A model generated the notes under the pieces. It did not search any database and was not told where the DNA came from. It was given only the letters and a program-made list of their open reading frames with translations. 64,000 nt of DNA from NCBI RefSeq assembly GCF_009749525.1, contig NZ_WOAC01000013.1, positions 124,001 to 188,000 of the forward strand, read 5' to 3'. Below, piece by piece: positions 8,574 to 16,687 of this stretch (its first letter is position 1; each line of letters begins with the position of its first letter). The position numbers were made by a program, and so were the translations under genes. Source of the DNA: Mesorhizobium xinjiangense. Lineage in GTDB: Bacteria; Pseudomonadota; Alphaproteobacteria; Rhizobiales; Rhizobiaceae.

Positions 8574-9451
8574 GCCGGGTTCTCGTCACCGGGGGTACCG
8601 GGTTCGTCGGCCCTCCCACCGTCGCTGCGCTGCTGGCGGCGGGTCATGAAGTGCGTGTATTCGATCTCAAGCCGCGCGAGGATGTGCTGCCGCGCAGCGT
8701 CGAGATTGTCTCAGGCGACGTCACGGATGCCGGTGCGGTGGTCCGCGCAACTGAAGGTTGCAGTGGCATCGTGCATCTTGCCGGGTTGATGACGGTCGAC
8801 TGTGCCCGTGATCCGCTGCTCGGTGCACGGGTCAATCTGCTCGGCAGCATCAATGTGTTTGAGGCCGCTCGGCCAGGCGGCCTGCCAATCGCCTATCTCA
8901 GCACCGCGGGCGTGTTCGGTCCACAGGATGCGGTGCACCCGAAGCCGATGACCATCTACGGAACCACCAAGCTGGCGGTGGAAGGCGTGGCCCGCTCCTT
9001 CTGGCTGGACCACAAGGTGCCGAGTCTTGGACTGCGGCCCTATATTGTCTACGGACCAGGCGTCAGTTCCGGCATCGCTGCGGGACCGTCGATCGCCATT
9101 GGTGCATCGCTGCGGCGCGAGTCGGCCACCATCCGTTTCTCTGGACGGGTGGGGTTCGTCCATGTTGGCGATGTGGCGCGGCTGCTGGCTGCTGCGATCG
9201 ATCATCGGCTCTGCGGGGCCGAGGCTCTGACCATGGCGGGCGACACCCGCGAGATGGACGAATTTCTCGCTGAGCTGGCGCGCCAGACCGACTGGAACGG
9301 TATCACCGTCGAAGGAGAGCCCCTGCGCATTCCCGCCGAACTGACGTCCGATCCCGTGCCCGCCGTGCTGGGCGATCATTCAGCGACCGCCATCGAAGAG
9401 GGGATCGCGCTCTCTCTCGCCGTACTCCGGGAGGCAGCGGGTGTCGAATAG
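8570..9451 (+). CDS. NAD-dependent epimerase/dehydratase (extended SDR)
   Basis: This 293-residue protein starts with the Rossmann motif VTGGTGFVGPP (about residues 5-15) and has the extended-SDR catalytic pair in YGTTK (about residue 130). Members oxidise, epimerise or reduce sugar or ring hydroxyls. The start overlaps the FAD enzyme stop (ATGA), so the two are translationally coupled and probably act on the same intermediate. It is slightly shorter than typical nucleotide-sugar epimerases (310-340 residues), which argues for a non-nucleotide substrate. Confidence 0.83.
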   Translation: MSRVLVTGGTGFVGPPTVAALLAAGHEVRVFDLKPREDVLPRSVEIVSGDVTDAGAVVRATEGCSGIVHLAGLMTVDCARDPLLGARVNLLGSINVFEAARPGGLPIAYLSTAGVFGPQDAVHPKPMTIYGTTKLAVEGVARSFWLDHKVPSLGLRPYIVYGPGVSSGIAAGPSIAIGASLRRESATIRFSGRVGFVHVGDVARLLAAAIDHRLCGAEALTMAGDTREMDEFLAELARQTDWNGITVEGEPLRIPAELTSDPVPAVLGDHSATAIEEGIALSLAVLREAAGVE

Positions 9452-9462
9452 TCCAACGATTG
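9446..9462 (+). promoter_or_regulatory. Motif site 1 (shared with 18431 and 19432)
   Basis: A 17-bp element containing GTCCAACGATTG overlaps the epimerase stop codon and lies about 95 bases before the shikimate-dehydrogenase-like gene. Related copies occur at 18431-18447 (minus orientation) and 19432-19448; by my count 11 of 17 positions are the same in all three. The AraC regulator at 18506 is the most likely binder; this is an inference. Confidence 0.35.
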
Positions 9463-9556
9463 GAGCCCATTGTCTATTTTGCGCAGGACCGCCGCATGAT
9501 TGTTTCAGCAATATCCGGCCATGTTCACAAGAACCGGCAGCCATGGGGAGGAATGC

Positions 9557-10369
9557 ATGACAGCGGCGCTCAGGATCGACGGGGAGACGATGATCTTTCC
9601 CATTGTGGGCCATCCGATCGGACAGGTAAAATCACCCGCTTCCCTCAGCCAGATTATGACAGAGCGCAACTTCAACGGCATCGTGGTGCCGGTGCATGTG
9701 CTGCCGGAAGCCCTTTCGGGTTGGCTCGCCCAGACGCATGCCGTGCGAAACTGTGGCGGCATCGTCGTGACGGTGCCGCACAAGGGACCTTGTCTCGAAG
9801 CCTGCGCCCGGGTCACGGCGCGCGCCGGGGCAGCCGGAGCTGTCAATATCATGATTCGCGAGGGTGACGAATGGATCGGCGATGCGACAGATGGGCAGGG
9901 GTACATGGACGGCATCGCAGCGGAAGGCTTCGACGTTGCCGGCAAGGCGGCGCTTCTGATCGGTGGTGGTGGCGCGGGGTCGGCTATTGCATACGAGATA
10001 CTGTCTCGCGGTGCCAAGGAACTTGCGCTGCATGATATCGATGCAGCGCGACGCGATGCCCTCATCTATCGGCTTGACGCCGCTTTCCCTGGCCGGGTTC
10101 GCGTCGGCGGCACCGATCCGCGAGGATTTGCCCTTGTGGCCAACGCCACGCCGTTGGGCATGCGTGAGAGTGACCCGTTGCCGGTCCGGACGGAACTGCT
10201 GACCGCGGACCAGTTTGTCGCCGACGTGGTCACGCGACCTGCCATTCCTCCCCTGATTGCAGCCGCAAGGTCAGCCGGTTGCCGGACGATGCCTGGATCG
10301 GGGATGTTCAATGCGCAGGCCATCTTGCTGGCCGAGCTGCTCATGGGAGGGAGGACGATCGAAGCCTGA
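9557..10369 (+). CDS. Shikimate/quinate dehydrogenase-like oxidoreductase (AroE family)
   Basis: This 270-residue enzyme has the AroE layout. The N-terminal substrate domain has VGHPIGQVKSP and VTVPHK, which contains the catalytic lysine; then comes DATDGQGYMDGI in place of the usual NTDGxGF; the NADP domain begins LIGGGGAGSAI. The start is set at ATG 9557, preceded by GGAGG, rather than the longer open frame. Biosynthetic AroE normally sits elsewhere, so a catabolic role on a hydroxylated cyclohexane or cyclohexene carboxylate is likely. This fits the ring-dehydrogenase content of the island and supports a cyclic substrate. Confidence 0.85.
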   Translation: MTAALRIDGETMIFPIVGHPIGQVKSPASLSQIMTERNFNGIVVPVHVLPEALSGWLAQTHAVRNCGGIVVTVPHKGPCLEACARVTARAGAAGAVNIMIREGDEWIGDATDGQGYMDGIAAEGFDVAGKAALLIGGGGAGSAIAYEILSRGAKELALHDIDAARRDALIYRLDAAFPGRVRVGGTDPRGFALVANATPLGMRESDPLPVRTELLTADQFVADVVTRPAIPPLIAAARSAGCRTMPGSGMFNAQAILLAELLMGGRTIEA

Positions 10370-10567
10370 TTAACATCAGGTTACGCAGTCCGGCATATCG
10401 GCACTCGTCGTTACGGCAGGTTTCGTGCATGCAGGATAGTCAGTCAGCGGGAGTGGCTGCGGCATCCGTGTCGAGCTGCCCGTAGGGTTGAAGCGAATCA
10501 GCTTTCCGTGGCGTCCGGATAGCCATGGAGGTGGTTGATGTAGATCCGGGTACAAAGGGAGGAAACT

Positions 10568-11695
10568 ATGTTGCGCACATTCTTGGGAGCGACGGCTGTT
10601 GCGCTCGTCTTGTCGGCGATACCGGCGTTGGGGGAGGTGAAGGTTGGCTCGATCATTGAGCTTTCGGGTCCCGGCGCAGCCGCCGGCACAAATTTCCATG
10701 ACGGCGTGAAGATGGGCTTCGAGGAAATAAATGCCGCTGGTGGTGTTCTTGGTGAACAGGTCCAGTTGTCCGAATATGATAGCCAGACCGATCCGCAAGT
10801 CAGCCGCGCCATGGTGCAAAAGGCCATCGACGATGGTGTCTATGTAATCACCGGCACCGTGTTCTCGTCCTCGACGGTGGTGAACATGCTGGTCGCACAG
10901 CAAGCGGGCATCCCGCAGTTCACCGGCTCTGAGGCGCCCTCGATCACACAGAAAGGCAATCCCTACATCTTCCGCACAACGTTCGGAGCGCAGAAGGGCA
11001 TGCCGAAGGTGGTCAAGTATATGGCCGAAGAGATGGGCGTGAAGAAGGTCGCCATTGTCTGGGCGAATACCGAGTTCGGCAAGGGCGGCTATGGCGCCTT
11101 CATGGATGAGGCAAGGAACTATGGCATTGAGATTGTTGCCGACCTGCCGACGGAGCAGGCCCAGACCGATTTCTCGGCTGACGTGCTAAAGGCCAAGAAT
11201 TCCGGCGCGGACGCCGTGTTCGTCTACCTGACGGAAGAGGAAAGCGCCCGCTTCCTGCGCGAGGCCCAGAAGCAGTCCATCGGGCTCCCGCTGGTCGGCG
11301 AGACCACCCTGATCGGCGCGAAGGTGATCCAACTGGCGGGCGATGCCGCCAGCGGAGCCATGGGCCATGTCGGGCTCACCGCAGATGCGGGTATCCCGGC
11401 GATCACCGAGATGGTGGACCGCTTCAAGGCAAAGTACAACTACACGCCCGACCACAATGCCATCAAGGGCTACACGGCGGCGTGGACGATCAAGTGTGTG
11501 ACTGAGATGGTTGGCAGCACCGACAGTCAGGCCATTGCCGACAAGATGCACGGCCTCACCCTGACGACCGATGAGTGCCCGGGCGTGCTGATGGACGCCA
11601 CCTGGGACGAAACTGGCGAAATGTCGCGCGAGAGCTTCTTCGTCGAGGTCGAGAATGGCAAGCAGACCGTGAAGGCGATCCTGCCGCCAAACTGA
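10568..11695 (+). CDS. ABC transporter substrate-binding protein, branched-chain amino acid/aromatic type
   Basis: This 375-residue protein starts with a typical Sec signal peptide (about residues 1-22, LGATAVALVLSAIPALG, cleavage before EVKVG) and continues as a type-1 periplasmic binding protein (Peripla_BP_6). It shows IIELSGPGAAAG, FEEINAAGGVLG and VIGTVFSSST-like segments. It acts in the periplasm and delivers its ligand to the permeases encoded downstream. The genes that follow (H, M, G, F) complete one importer. In catabolic islands this family commonly binds aromatic or alicyclic acids rather than leucine, so the liv name should not be read as substrate. Confidence 0.9.
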   Translation: MLRTFLGATAVALVLSAIPALGEVKVGSIIELSGPGAAAGTNFHDGVKMGFEEINAAGGVLGEQVQLSEYDSQTDPQVSRAMVQKAIDDGVYVITGTVFSSSTVVNMLVAQQAGIPQFTGSEAPSITQKGNPYIFRTTFGAQKGMPKVVKYMAEEMGVKKVAIVWANTEFGKGGYGAFMDEARNYGIEIVADLPTEQAQTDFSADVLKAKNSGADAVFVYLTEEESARFLREAQKQSIGLPLVGETTLIGAKVIQLAGDAASGAMGHVGLTADAGIPAITEMVDRFKAKYNYTPDHNAIKGYTAAWTIKCVTEMVGSTDSQAIADKMHGLTLTTDECPGVLMDATWDETGEMSRESFFVEVENGKQTVKAILPPN

Positions 11696-11781
11696 GTTTC
11701 ATCACTTACATGCCGACTGGCCTCGAGGGTGCCGGTCGGCATGTATTTTCTGACGACGCCAGCTTCACAACGGGGATGCTC

Positions 11782-12660
11782 ATGGCCGAGTTCCTACAGC
11801 TCATTCTTTCTGGCCTTGCCGCCGGCTCGATCTACGCCCTCGCGGCGGTTGGATTCACGCTGCTCTGGCAGGCCTCCCAGACGATCAATTTCGCGCAGGG
11901 TGAGTTTGTCATGCTCCCGGCCTTCTTTGTGCTTGTCGGAATGACGGTCCTCGGCCTGCCTCTATGGACCTCGATTGCATTTGCGCTGGTGCTTTCTCTG
12001 ATTGTCCTCGGTCTGATGTTCAAGAAGCTGGTCGTGGAGCCGATGCTGCCGCATGGCACGCTGCCGCTCGTCATCGCCACGATCGCACTCGGCGTGCTAT
12101 TGAAGGAGAGCGTCAAGGAATTCTACGGCGCGACGGCCCAGCCGTTCCCCGCGATCTTTCCCCAGACGGTCTACAATGTCGCCGGCGCCAGCATCTCGCT
12201 GCAAGATATCGGCAACCTCACGGTCTCGATGCTCGCCATTGTCGGCCTTCAGCTGTTCCTCGGTCGGACCCGCACCGGCCGCTGCATGCAGGCAACGGCC
12301 CAAAACCCGAACGTGGCCGAAATACTTGGCGTCAACGTCAAGCGGATGGTGTTGTACACCTTCCTCATCAATGCCGCGCTCGCCACCGTCGCCTCGGTGC
12401 TGATCTCACCGATCTATCTGGCGAAATTTTCCAACGGCGAAACGCTTGGCTTGGTCGCTTTCATTGCCGCCATCGTCGGGGGGTTCAACCAGATCCGCGG
12501 TGCACTCGTGGGCGGATTGCTTATCGGCGTCATAGACAATCTTTCCGCTGTCTACATCTCTGCCCAGTACCGCTCAGCAATGCCACTGATATTGCTCATC
12601 ATCATCATCCTGGTGCGCCCGCAAGGCCTACTGGGCACCTCGGAGGGCCGCTCGGTATGA
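11782..12660 (+). CDS. livH: ABC transporter permease, LivH family
   Basis: This 292-residue inner-membrane protein has about eight hydrophobic segments and the LivH opening LILSGLAAGSIYALAAVGFT. The C-terminal half shows the inner-loop motif region QATAQNPNVAEILGVNV that contacts the ATPases. ATG 11782 is chosen because a GGGG run lies six bases upstream; the frame is open further 5' but that part is not membrane-like and overlaps the binding-protein gene. Its stop overlaps the livM start (ATGA). Confidence 0.9.
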   Translation: MAEFLQLILSGLAAGSIYALAAVGFTLLWQASQTINFAQGEFVMLPAFFVLVGMTVLGLPLWTSIAFALVLSLIVLGLMFKKLVVEPMLPHGTLPLVIATIALGVLLKESVKEFYGATAQPFPAIFPQTVYNVAGASISLQDIGNLTVSMLAIVGLQLFLGRTRTGRCMQATAQNPNVAEILGVNVKRMVLYTFLINAALATVASVLISPIYLAKFSNGETLGLVAFIAAIVGGFNQIRGALVGGLLIGVIDNLSAVYISAQYRSAMPLILLIIIILVRPQGLLGTSEGRSV

Positions 12661-13631
12661 ACCCTTTCAAGCTTCTGCTGCTCGCTGTCGGCCTTGTCGC
12701 GCTGTTCGTCGCGCCGATCGGACAGGGCAACTACATCATCTACACGCTGAATTCCTGGCTGCTGTTTTCCATCGCTGCCATGGGTCTGAATCTGACCTTG
12801 GGCTATGCCGGTCAGGTTTCGCTGGCCCAGGCAGGGTTCATGGGCATTGGCGCATATGTCACTGCTTTGATGACACTGGCCGGGATCCACTGGATCTTCG
12901 CAGCGGTCCTGGCGATCTCATCCTGCTTCCTGGTCGGCTTGATGCTCGGCTATCCGGCTCTGCGGGTGCAACATCATTTCCTTGCTTTCGTGACGCTGGC
13001 CTTCAACACGCTACTGTTTCTGGTTCTGCGGAATGAAGAAGAGATGACCGGTGGCTCATTGGGTCTCGTCGGCATGCCGCGTCCAGATATCTTCGGACTA
13101 TCCACCGGCGGCAATCTCCAGTTCTACTATTTCACGCTCGTCTGCTTCGTGTGTGCGGCCGGCGTCATGTGGTGGATTTTGCGCTCGCCATGGGGCAGGG
13201 CCTTCATGGCATTGCGCGAGAACCCGATCCGGGCCGAAAGTCTTGGGCTCAAGGTGCGTCGCCAGACGCTCCTGGCATTCGCCATCGGTTCCGCCTTTGG
13301 CGGTCTCGCCGGAGCGATCCAGGCGCCGCTGGTCCAGTTCATCGAGCCGCACAGCTTTGGGCTGATCCATTCGCTCAAGTTGCTTCTTATGGTCGTTGTT
13401 GGCGGCTCCGGCTTCTTCTTCGGCCCGATGCTGGGTGCCGCAGTCGTCATCCTTCTGCCGGAGGTTCTGCGCTTTACTGAAGGCTATTATCTCATCATCT
13501 ACTCGGCGCTTGTCATCGTGCTGATGGCCTACTCGCCGGGCGGCCTGATAGGCTTGGGCCAAAAGCTGTTCGACAAATTCAGGCCGAAACAGCAAGCCCG
13601 CCACGACCTGAAACAGGGGGTCCAGCTGTGA
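12657..13631 (+). CDS. livM: ABC transporter permease, LivM family
   Basis: This 324-residue inner-membrane protein carries the LivM hallmark AMGLNLTLGYAGQVSLAQAG near residue 45 and the loop FMALRENPIRAESLGL before the last helices. It pairs with LivH to form the translocation channel. It starts four bases inside the livH stop and ends overlapping livG (GTGA), so the transporter genes are translationally coupled. The C-terminus is a short basic cytoplasmic tail. Confidence 0.9.
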   Translation: MNPFKLLLLAVGLVALFVAPIGQGNYIIYTLNSWLLFSIAAMGLNLTLGYAGQVSLAQAGFMGIGAYVTALMTLAGIHWIFAAVLAISSCFLVGLMLGYPALRVQHHFLAFVTLAFNTLLFLVLRNEEEMTGGSLGLVGMPRPDIFGLSTGGNLQFYYFTLVCFVCAAGVMWWILRSPWGRAFMALRENPIRAESLGLKVRRQTLLAFAIGSAFGGLAGAIQAPLVQFIEPHSFGLIHSLKLLLMVVVGGSGFFFGPMLGAAVVILLPEVLRFTEGYYLIIYSALVIVLMAYSPGGLIGLGQKLFDKFRPKQQARHDLKQGVQL

Positions 13632-14374
13632 CGGAAACGATCCTATCAGTTCACAACATTTCGAAGCAGTTCGGCGGTATCCATGCCGTAAGTAATGTAA
13701 GCTTCGACGTGAAAAGAGGTGAAATTCTCGGCCTGATCGGCCCGAACGGATCCGGCAAATCGACGCTGTTCAACTGCATCCTTGGCCAGCTCAAGCCTTC
13801 GGCAGGACATTGTGAGATCGATGGCCGGCCAACCGACGGCGTGCGCCCGGCGGATCTGTCGCTGATGGGGGTCGGCCGCACCTTCCAGCAACTCTCGGTG
13901 TTTCCGAAGATGACCGTGCTCGACAATGTGCTGCTGTCCGGCCAGGAACACGAGGGTTCGATGCTTTCACGTCTGTTCGGTCCCGGTGACGCGGGCCTGA
14001 CGAAGAAGGCGGAGCAGTTGATCGAGTTCTTTCGTCTTACACCTTATCGGGACACCGAGGCGGGCTCGCTCTCCTACGGCCAGCAGAAACTGGTCGACGC
14101 AGCAATGGCCTTCATGGCGGGGCCGGGCATCGTGCTGCTCGATGAGCCGGCTGGTGGCGTGAACCTGACGATGCTGACGCATCTGAAGGATCGGCTGATG
14201 ACCTACAACCGCGAGCACGGCACTACATTCGTGGTGATCGAGCACAATATGGAATTCGTGATGTCGCTCTGCACACGCATTATCGTGCTCGCCGAGGGCG
14301 AGCTGATCGCTGAAGGGACACCGGAGGAGGTTCGGTCGAACCAGACGGTCATCGACGCCTATCTTGGAGGCTGA
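13628..14374 (+). CDS. livG: ABC transporter ATP-binding protein, LivG family
   Basis: This 248-residue ATPase has Walker A GPNGSGKST (about 38-46), a signature LSYGQQKLVD and Walker B IVLLDEPAGGV, followed by the switch histidine in FVVIEHNM. The start is GTG and overlaps the livM stop. The segment GVGRTFQQLSVFPKMTVLDN is typical of LivG. It couples ATP hydrolysis to import together with LivF. Confidence 0.9.
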   Translation: MTETILSVHNISKQFGGIHAVSNVSFDVKRGEILGLIGPNGSGKSTLFNCILGQLKPSAGHCEIDGRPTDGVRPADLSLMGVGRTFQQLSVFPKMTVLDNVLLSGQEHEGSMLSRLFGPGDAGLTKKAEQLIEFFRLTPYRDTEAGSLSYGQQKLVDAAMAFMAGPGIVLLDEPAGGVNLTMLTHLKDRLMTYNREHGTTFVVIEHNMEFVMSLCTRIIVLAEGELIAEGTPEEVRSNQTVIDAYLGG

Positions 14375-14375
14375 C

Positions 14376-15098
14376 ATGTTGGAATTGAAGAATGTGGCTG
14401 GTGGCTACGGCCGTATCACCATCCTGAACGGTACAAGTTTCGAGATCCCGAAGGCGTCGATCACCACAGTTATCGGCCCTAATGGTGCCGGCAAGTCCAC
14501 GGTGTTCAAGGCTGTGTTCGGCCTGCTCAATATTCATTCCGGGCAGATACTTCTGGAAGGCGAAGATGTGACGGGCCGTAAGCCTGCGGAAATGATCGCG
14601 CGCGGCGTCACCTATGTGCCGCAGGGTCGCAATGTGGTGCCGCAGCTTTCGGTCTTTCACAATCTCGAACTAGGCGGCATCACATCGAAAGACCAGGCGA
14701 CGGTTCGACGGCGAATCGATGAGGTGATGGAGCAATTTCCCATGTTGCGCGAGCGGCGCAATCAGAAGGCGATTGAGCTTTCTGGCGGCCAGCAGAAGCA
14801 GATGGAGGTGGCACGTGCACTCCTGCTCGACCCCAAACTGATGCTGATCGACGAGCCATCGATCGGTCTGTCGCCCAACCTTGTGCAGGAAGTGTTTCAG
14901 ACGCTCATCCGCCTGCGCGACCAGGGAGTGACCATCCTGATGGTGGAACAGAACGCCAAGGCCGCGCTAGCGATCTCCGACTTCGGGCTGGTGCTTGAGC
15001 TAGGCCAGACGCGCATGCATGACAAGGCCGACGAGTTGCTTGCGGACCCGCGCGTCGGCCAGCTTTTCCTGGGTGGCCATATCGATGACGCGGCCTGA
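14376..15098 (+). CDS. livF: ABC transporter ATP-binding protein, LivF family
   Basis: This 240-residue ATPase has Walker A GPNGAGKST (about 34-42), the LivF-type YVPQGRNVVPQLSV, signature LSGGQQKQMEVA, Walker B LMLIDEPSIGL and the H-loop region replaced by MVEQNAK, as is normal for LivF. ATG 14376 is used because GGAGG lies five bases upstream; the open frame extends to a TTG at 14364. It is the last gene of the importer operon and is followed by a strong hairpin. Confidence 0.9.
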   Translation: MLELKNVAGGYGRITILNGTSFEIPKASITTVIGPNGAGKSTVFKAVFGLLNIHSGQILLEGEDVTGRKPAEMIARGVTYVPQGRNVVPQLSVFHNLELGGITSKDQATVRRRIDEVMEQFPMLRERRNQKAIELSGGQQKQMEVARALLLDPKLMLIDEPSIGLSPNLVQEVFQTLIRLRDQGVTILMVEQNAKAALAISDFGLVLELGQTRMHDKADELLADPRVGQLFLGGHIDDAA

Positions 15099-15117
15099 AC
15101 CTCCCGAGCGCCGCACT

Positions 15118-15154
15118 GCGAAGGTCGGGCCGCCTCACGGCACCCGACCTTCGC
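15118..15154. terminator. Bidirectional hairpin terminator between livF and the SDR pair
   Basis: A perfect 12-bp stem (arms 15118-15129 and 15143-15154, starting GCGAAGGTCGGG) encloses a 13-base loop in the 70-bp gap between two converging operons. There is no long T run, so termination strength is uncertain, but placement and symmetry support a shared terminator. Confidence 0.6.
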
Positions 15155-15168
15155 CCGTTCTGGGGTTG

Positions 15169-15915
15169 TCAACCCTTGGATGCATCTCCGAAGTCGCCGA
15201 ATGCGGTCCATCCGCCGTCGACCGGCAGCACCGCCCCGGTGATGCCACTGGCGGCGTCCGAGCACAGGAACGCCACTGCCGCCGCCACTTCTTGCGTTGC
15301 GATCAACCGCCCGATCGGCGTTCGGCGACGCAGCGTCGTCAGGTCGATCCGGCCGGCATCCGCAAGCTTCTTCACCAGCGCGGTTTCCACGAACGCCGGC
15401 GCCACGGCATTAACCCGAACACCGGCGCCGGCCCATTCGCAAGCCATCGCCCTCGTCATCGCTACGATGCCAGCCTTGGCCGCACCGTATGCGTTGCGCT
15501 TCGGGAGGCCGGTCAACCCTGCGATCGAGGATAAATTGACGATTGCGCCCCGGCGGCGCCCGACCATGCCGCGCCCCACCTCTCTCGTCATCAGGAAAGT
15601 ACCGGCCAAATGCACGTCCAGCACACGGCGGAAGGCGTCAAGGCCCTGCTCGAGCGTTGGCAGATGGCTGTCACCGATCCCGGCATTGTTCACCAAGATG
15701 TCGAAGGGAGCGCGCGATGCCGCCGCGACAACCAGGGACTCAATGGTAACATCGCAAGCGATGCCGCGATGCGCTTCACCCAGTTCGGCCGCGCGGCTGA
15801 CAGCCTTGTCGGCCTCGAGATCGGCAATCGTCACGCGATGGCCAGAGCTGGCGAGCGCCCGGGCGATGGCGAGGCCGATGCCGTCGGCCCCTCCCGTGAC
15901 CAGCGCCTCACGCAT
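15169..15915 (-). CDS. Short-chain dehydrogenase/reductase
   Basis: This 248-residue classical SDR has the cofactor motif TGGADGIG (about 7-14), NNAG, a catalytic serine in NLSSIAG and YGAAK as the catalytic Tyr-Lys pair. The acidic residue after strand two (IADLEAD) suggests NAD rather than NADP. It overlaps the preceding SDR by eight bases, so the two SDRs and the third FAD enzyme form one minus-strand operon. It probably oxidises a ring or side-chain alcohol, perhaps to the ketone that the flavoprotein desaturates; this order is inferred. Confidence 0.87.
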   Translation of the reverse strand: MREALVTGGADGIGLAIARALASSGHRVTIADLEADKAVSRAAELGEAHRGIACDVTIESLVVAAASRAPFDILVNNAGIGDSHLPTLEQGLDAFRRVLDVHLAGTFLMTREVGRGMVGRRRGAIVNLSSIAGLTGLPKRNAYGAAKAGIVAMTRAMACEWAGAGVRVNAVAPAFVETALVKKLADAGRIDLTTLRRRTPIGRLIATQEVAAAVAFLCSDAASGITGAVLPVDGGWTAFGDFGDASKG

Positions 15916-16687
15916 AGCCGGGCCTTGGCACCTGCGCCATCAGGCTCTGCGAAAGACCGCCATCCACCACGATATCCTGCCCCGTCACGTAGGACGCACG
16001 ATCCGATGCGAGGAAGAGCGTGACGTCTGCCATGTCCTGCGGCGTCGCGATGCGTCTCAGCGGCACCATGGATTCCCGCTTCGCCTTGATGTCTGGGTCG
16101 GCATAGAACGAGGCTGACATCGGCGTCATCACGAGACCGGGACTGACGCAGTTGGACCGTACCCCACGCGGGCCCCACTCATAGGCGAGTTGCCGCGACA
16201 GCATCACCGTCGCCGCCTTGGACGCGGAATAGGCACCACTGGCGGGCTGCGGCTGGCCGCCGGAGATCGAGGCTACATGGACGATGGCACCGCGCCCGCG
16301 CGCGAGCATGCCGCGGCCGAAGGTCTGCGAGGCAGTGAGGTAGCCGGTCAAGTTCACTGCCAGCATCGCCGACCAGTCAGCTTCCGAAAGCGTGTCTAGT
16401 GTGCCGGGACGCAGGATCGCGGCGGAATTGACCAGTATGTCAGCCCCGCCTTCAGCCTCCACGTGGGCAGCAGATTCGGCAACCTCGTCGGGTTTCGCCA
16501 GATCGCAGCGCAGCGCGAAGGCATTACCGCCGAGCGAAGCCGCCTGCTCCTCGGCGCGCTCGGTGTCGCGGTCGAGCAACACGACCCGCACTCCCTCGCC
16601 GGCCAGCCCAGCGCAGATCGCTTGACCGATACCGCCGCCCGCACCTGTGACCACGGCGGTCTTTCCCTCAAGTCCGAGCCAGTTCAT
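15908..16687 (-). CDS. Short-chain dehydrogenase/reductase
   Basis: This 259-residue classical SDR has TGAGGGIG (about 15-22), NSAA in place of the more common NNAG, catalytic serine in HVASISG and YSASK. LLDRD after strand two suggests NAD specificity. Its start overlaps the stop of the FAD enzyme by four bases. Two adjacent, clearly non-identical SDRs point to two different alcohol steps or to opposite stereochemistry in the same pathway. Confidence 0.87.
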   Translation of the reverse strand: MNWLGLEGKTAVVTGAGGGIGQAICAGLAGEGVRVVLLDRDTERAEEQAASLGGNAFALRCDLAKPDEVAESAAHVEAEGGADILVNSAAILRPGTLDTLSEADWSAMLAVNLTGYLTASQTFGRGMLARGRGAIVHVASISGGQPQPASGAYSASKAATVMLSRQLAYEWGPRGVRSNCVSPGLVMTPMSASFYADPDIKAKRESMVPLRRIATPQDMADVTLFLASDRASYVTGQDIVVDGGLSQSLMAQVPRPGYA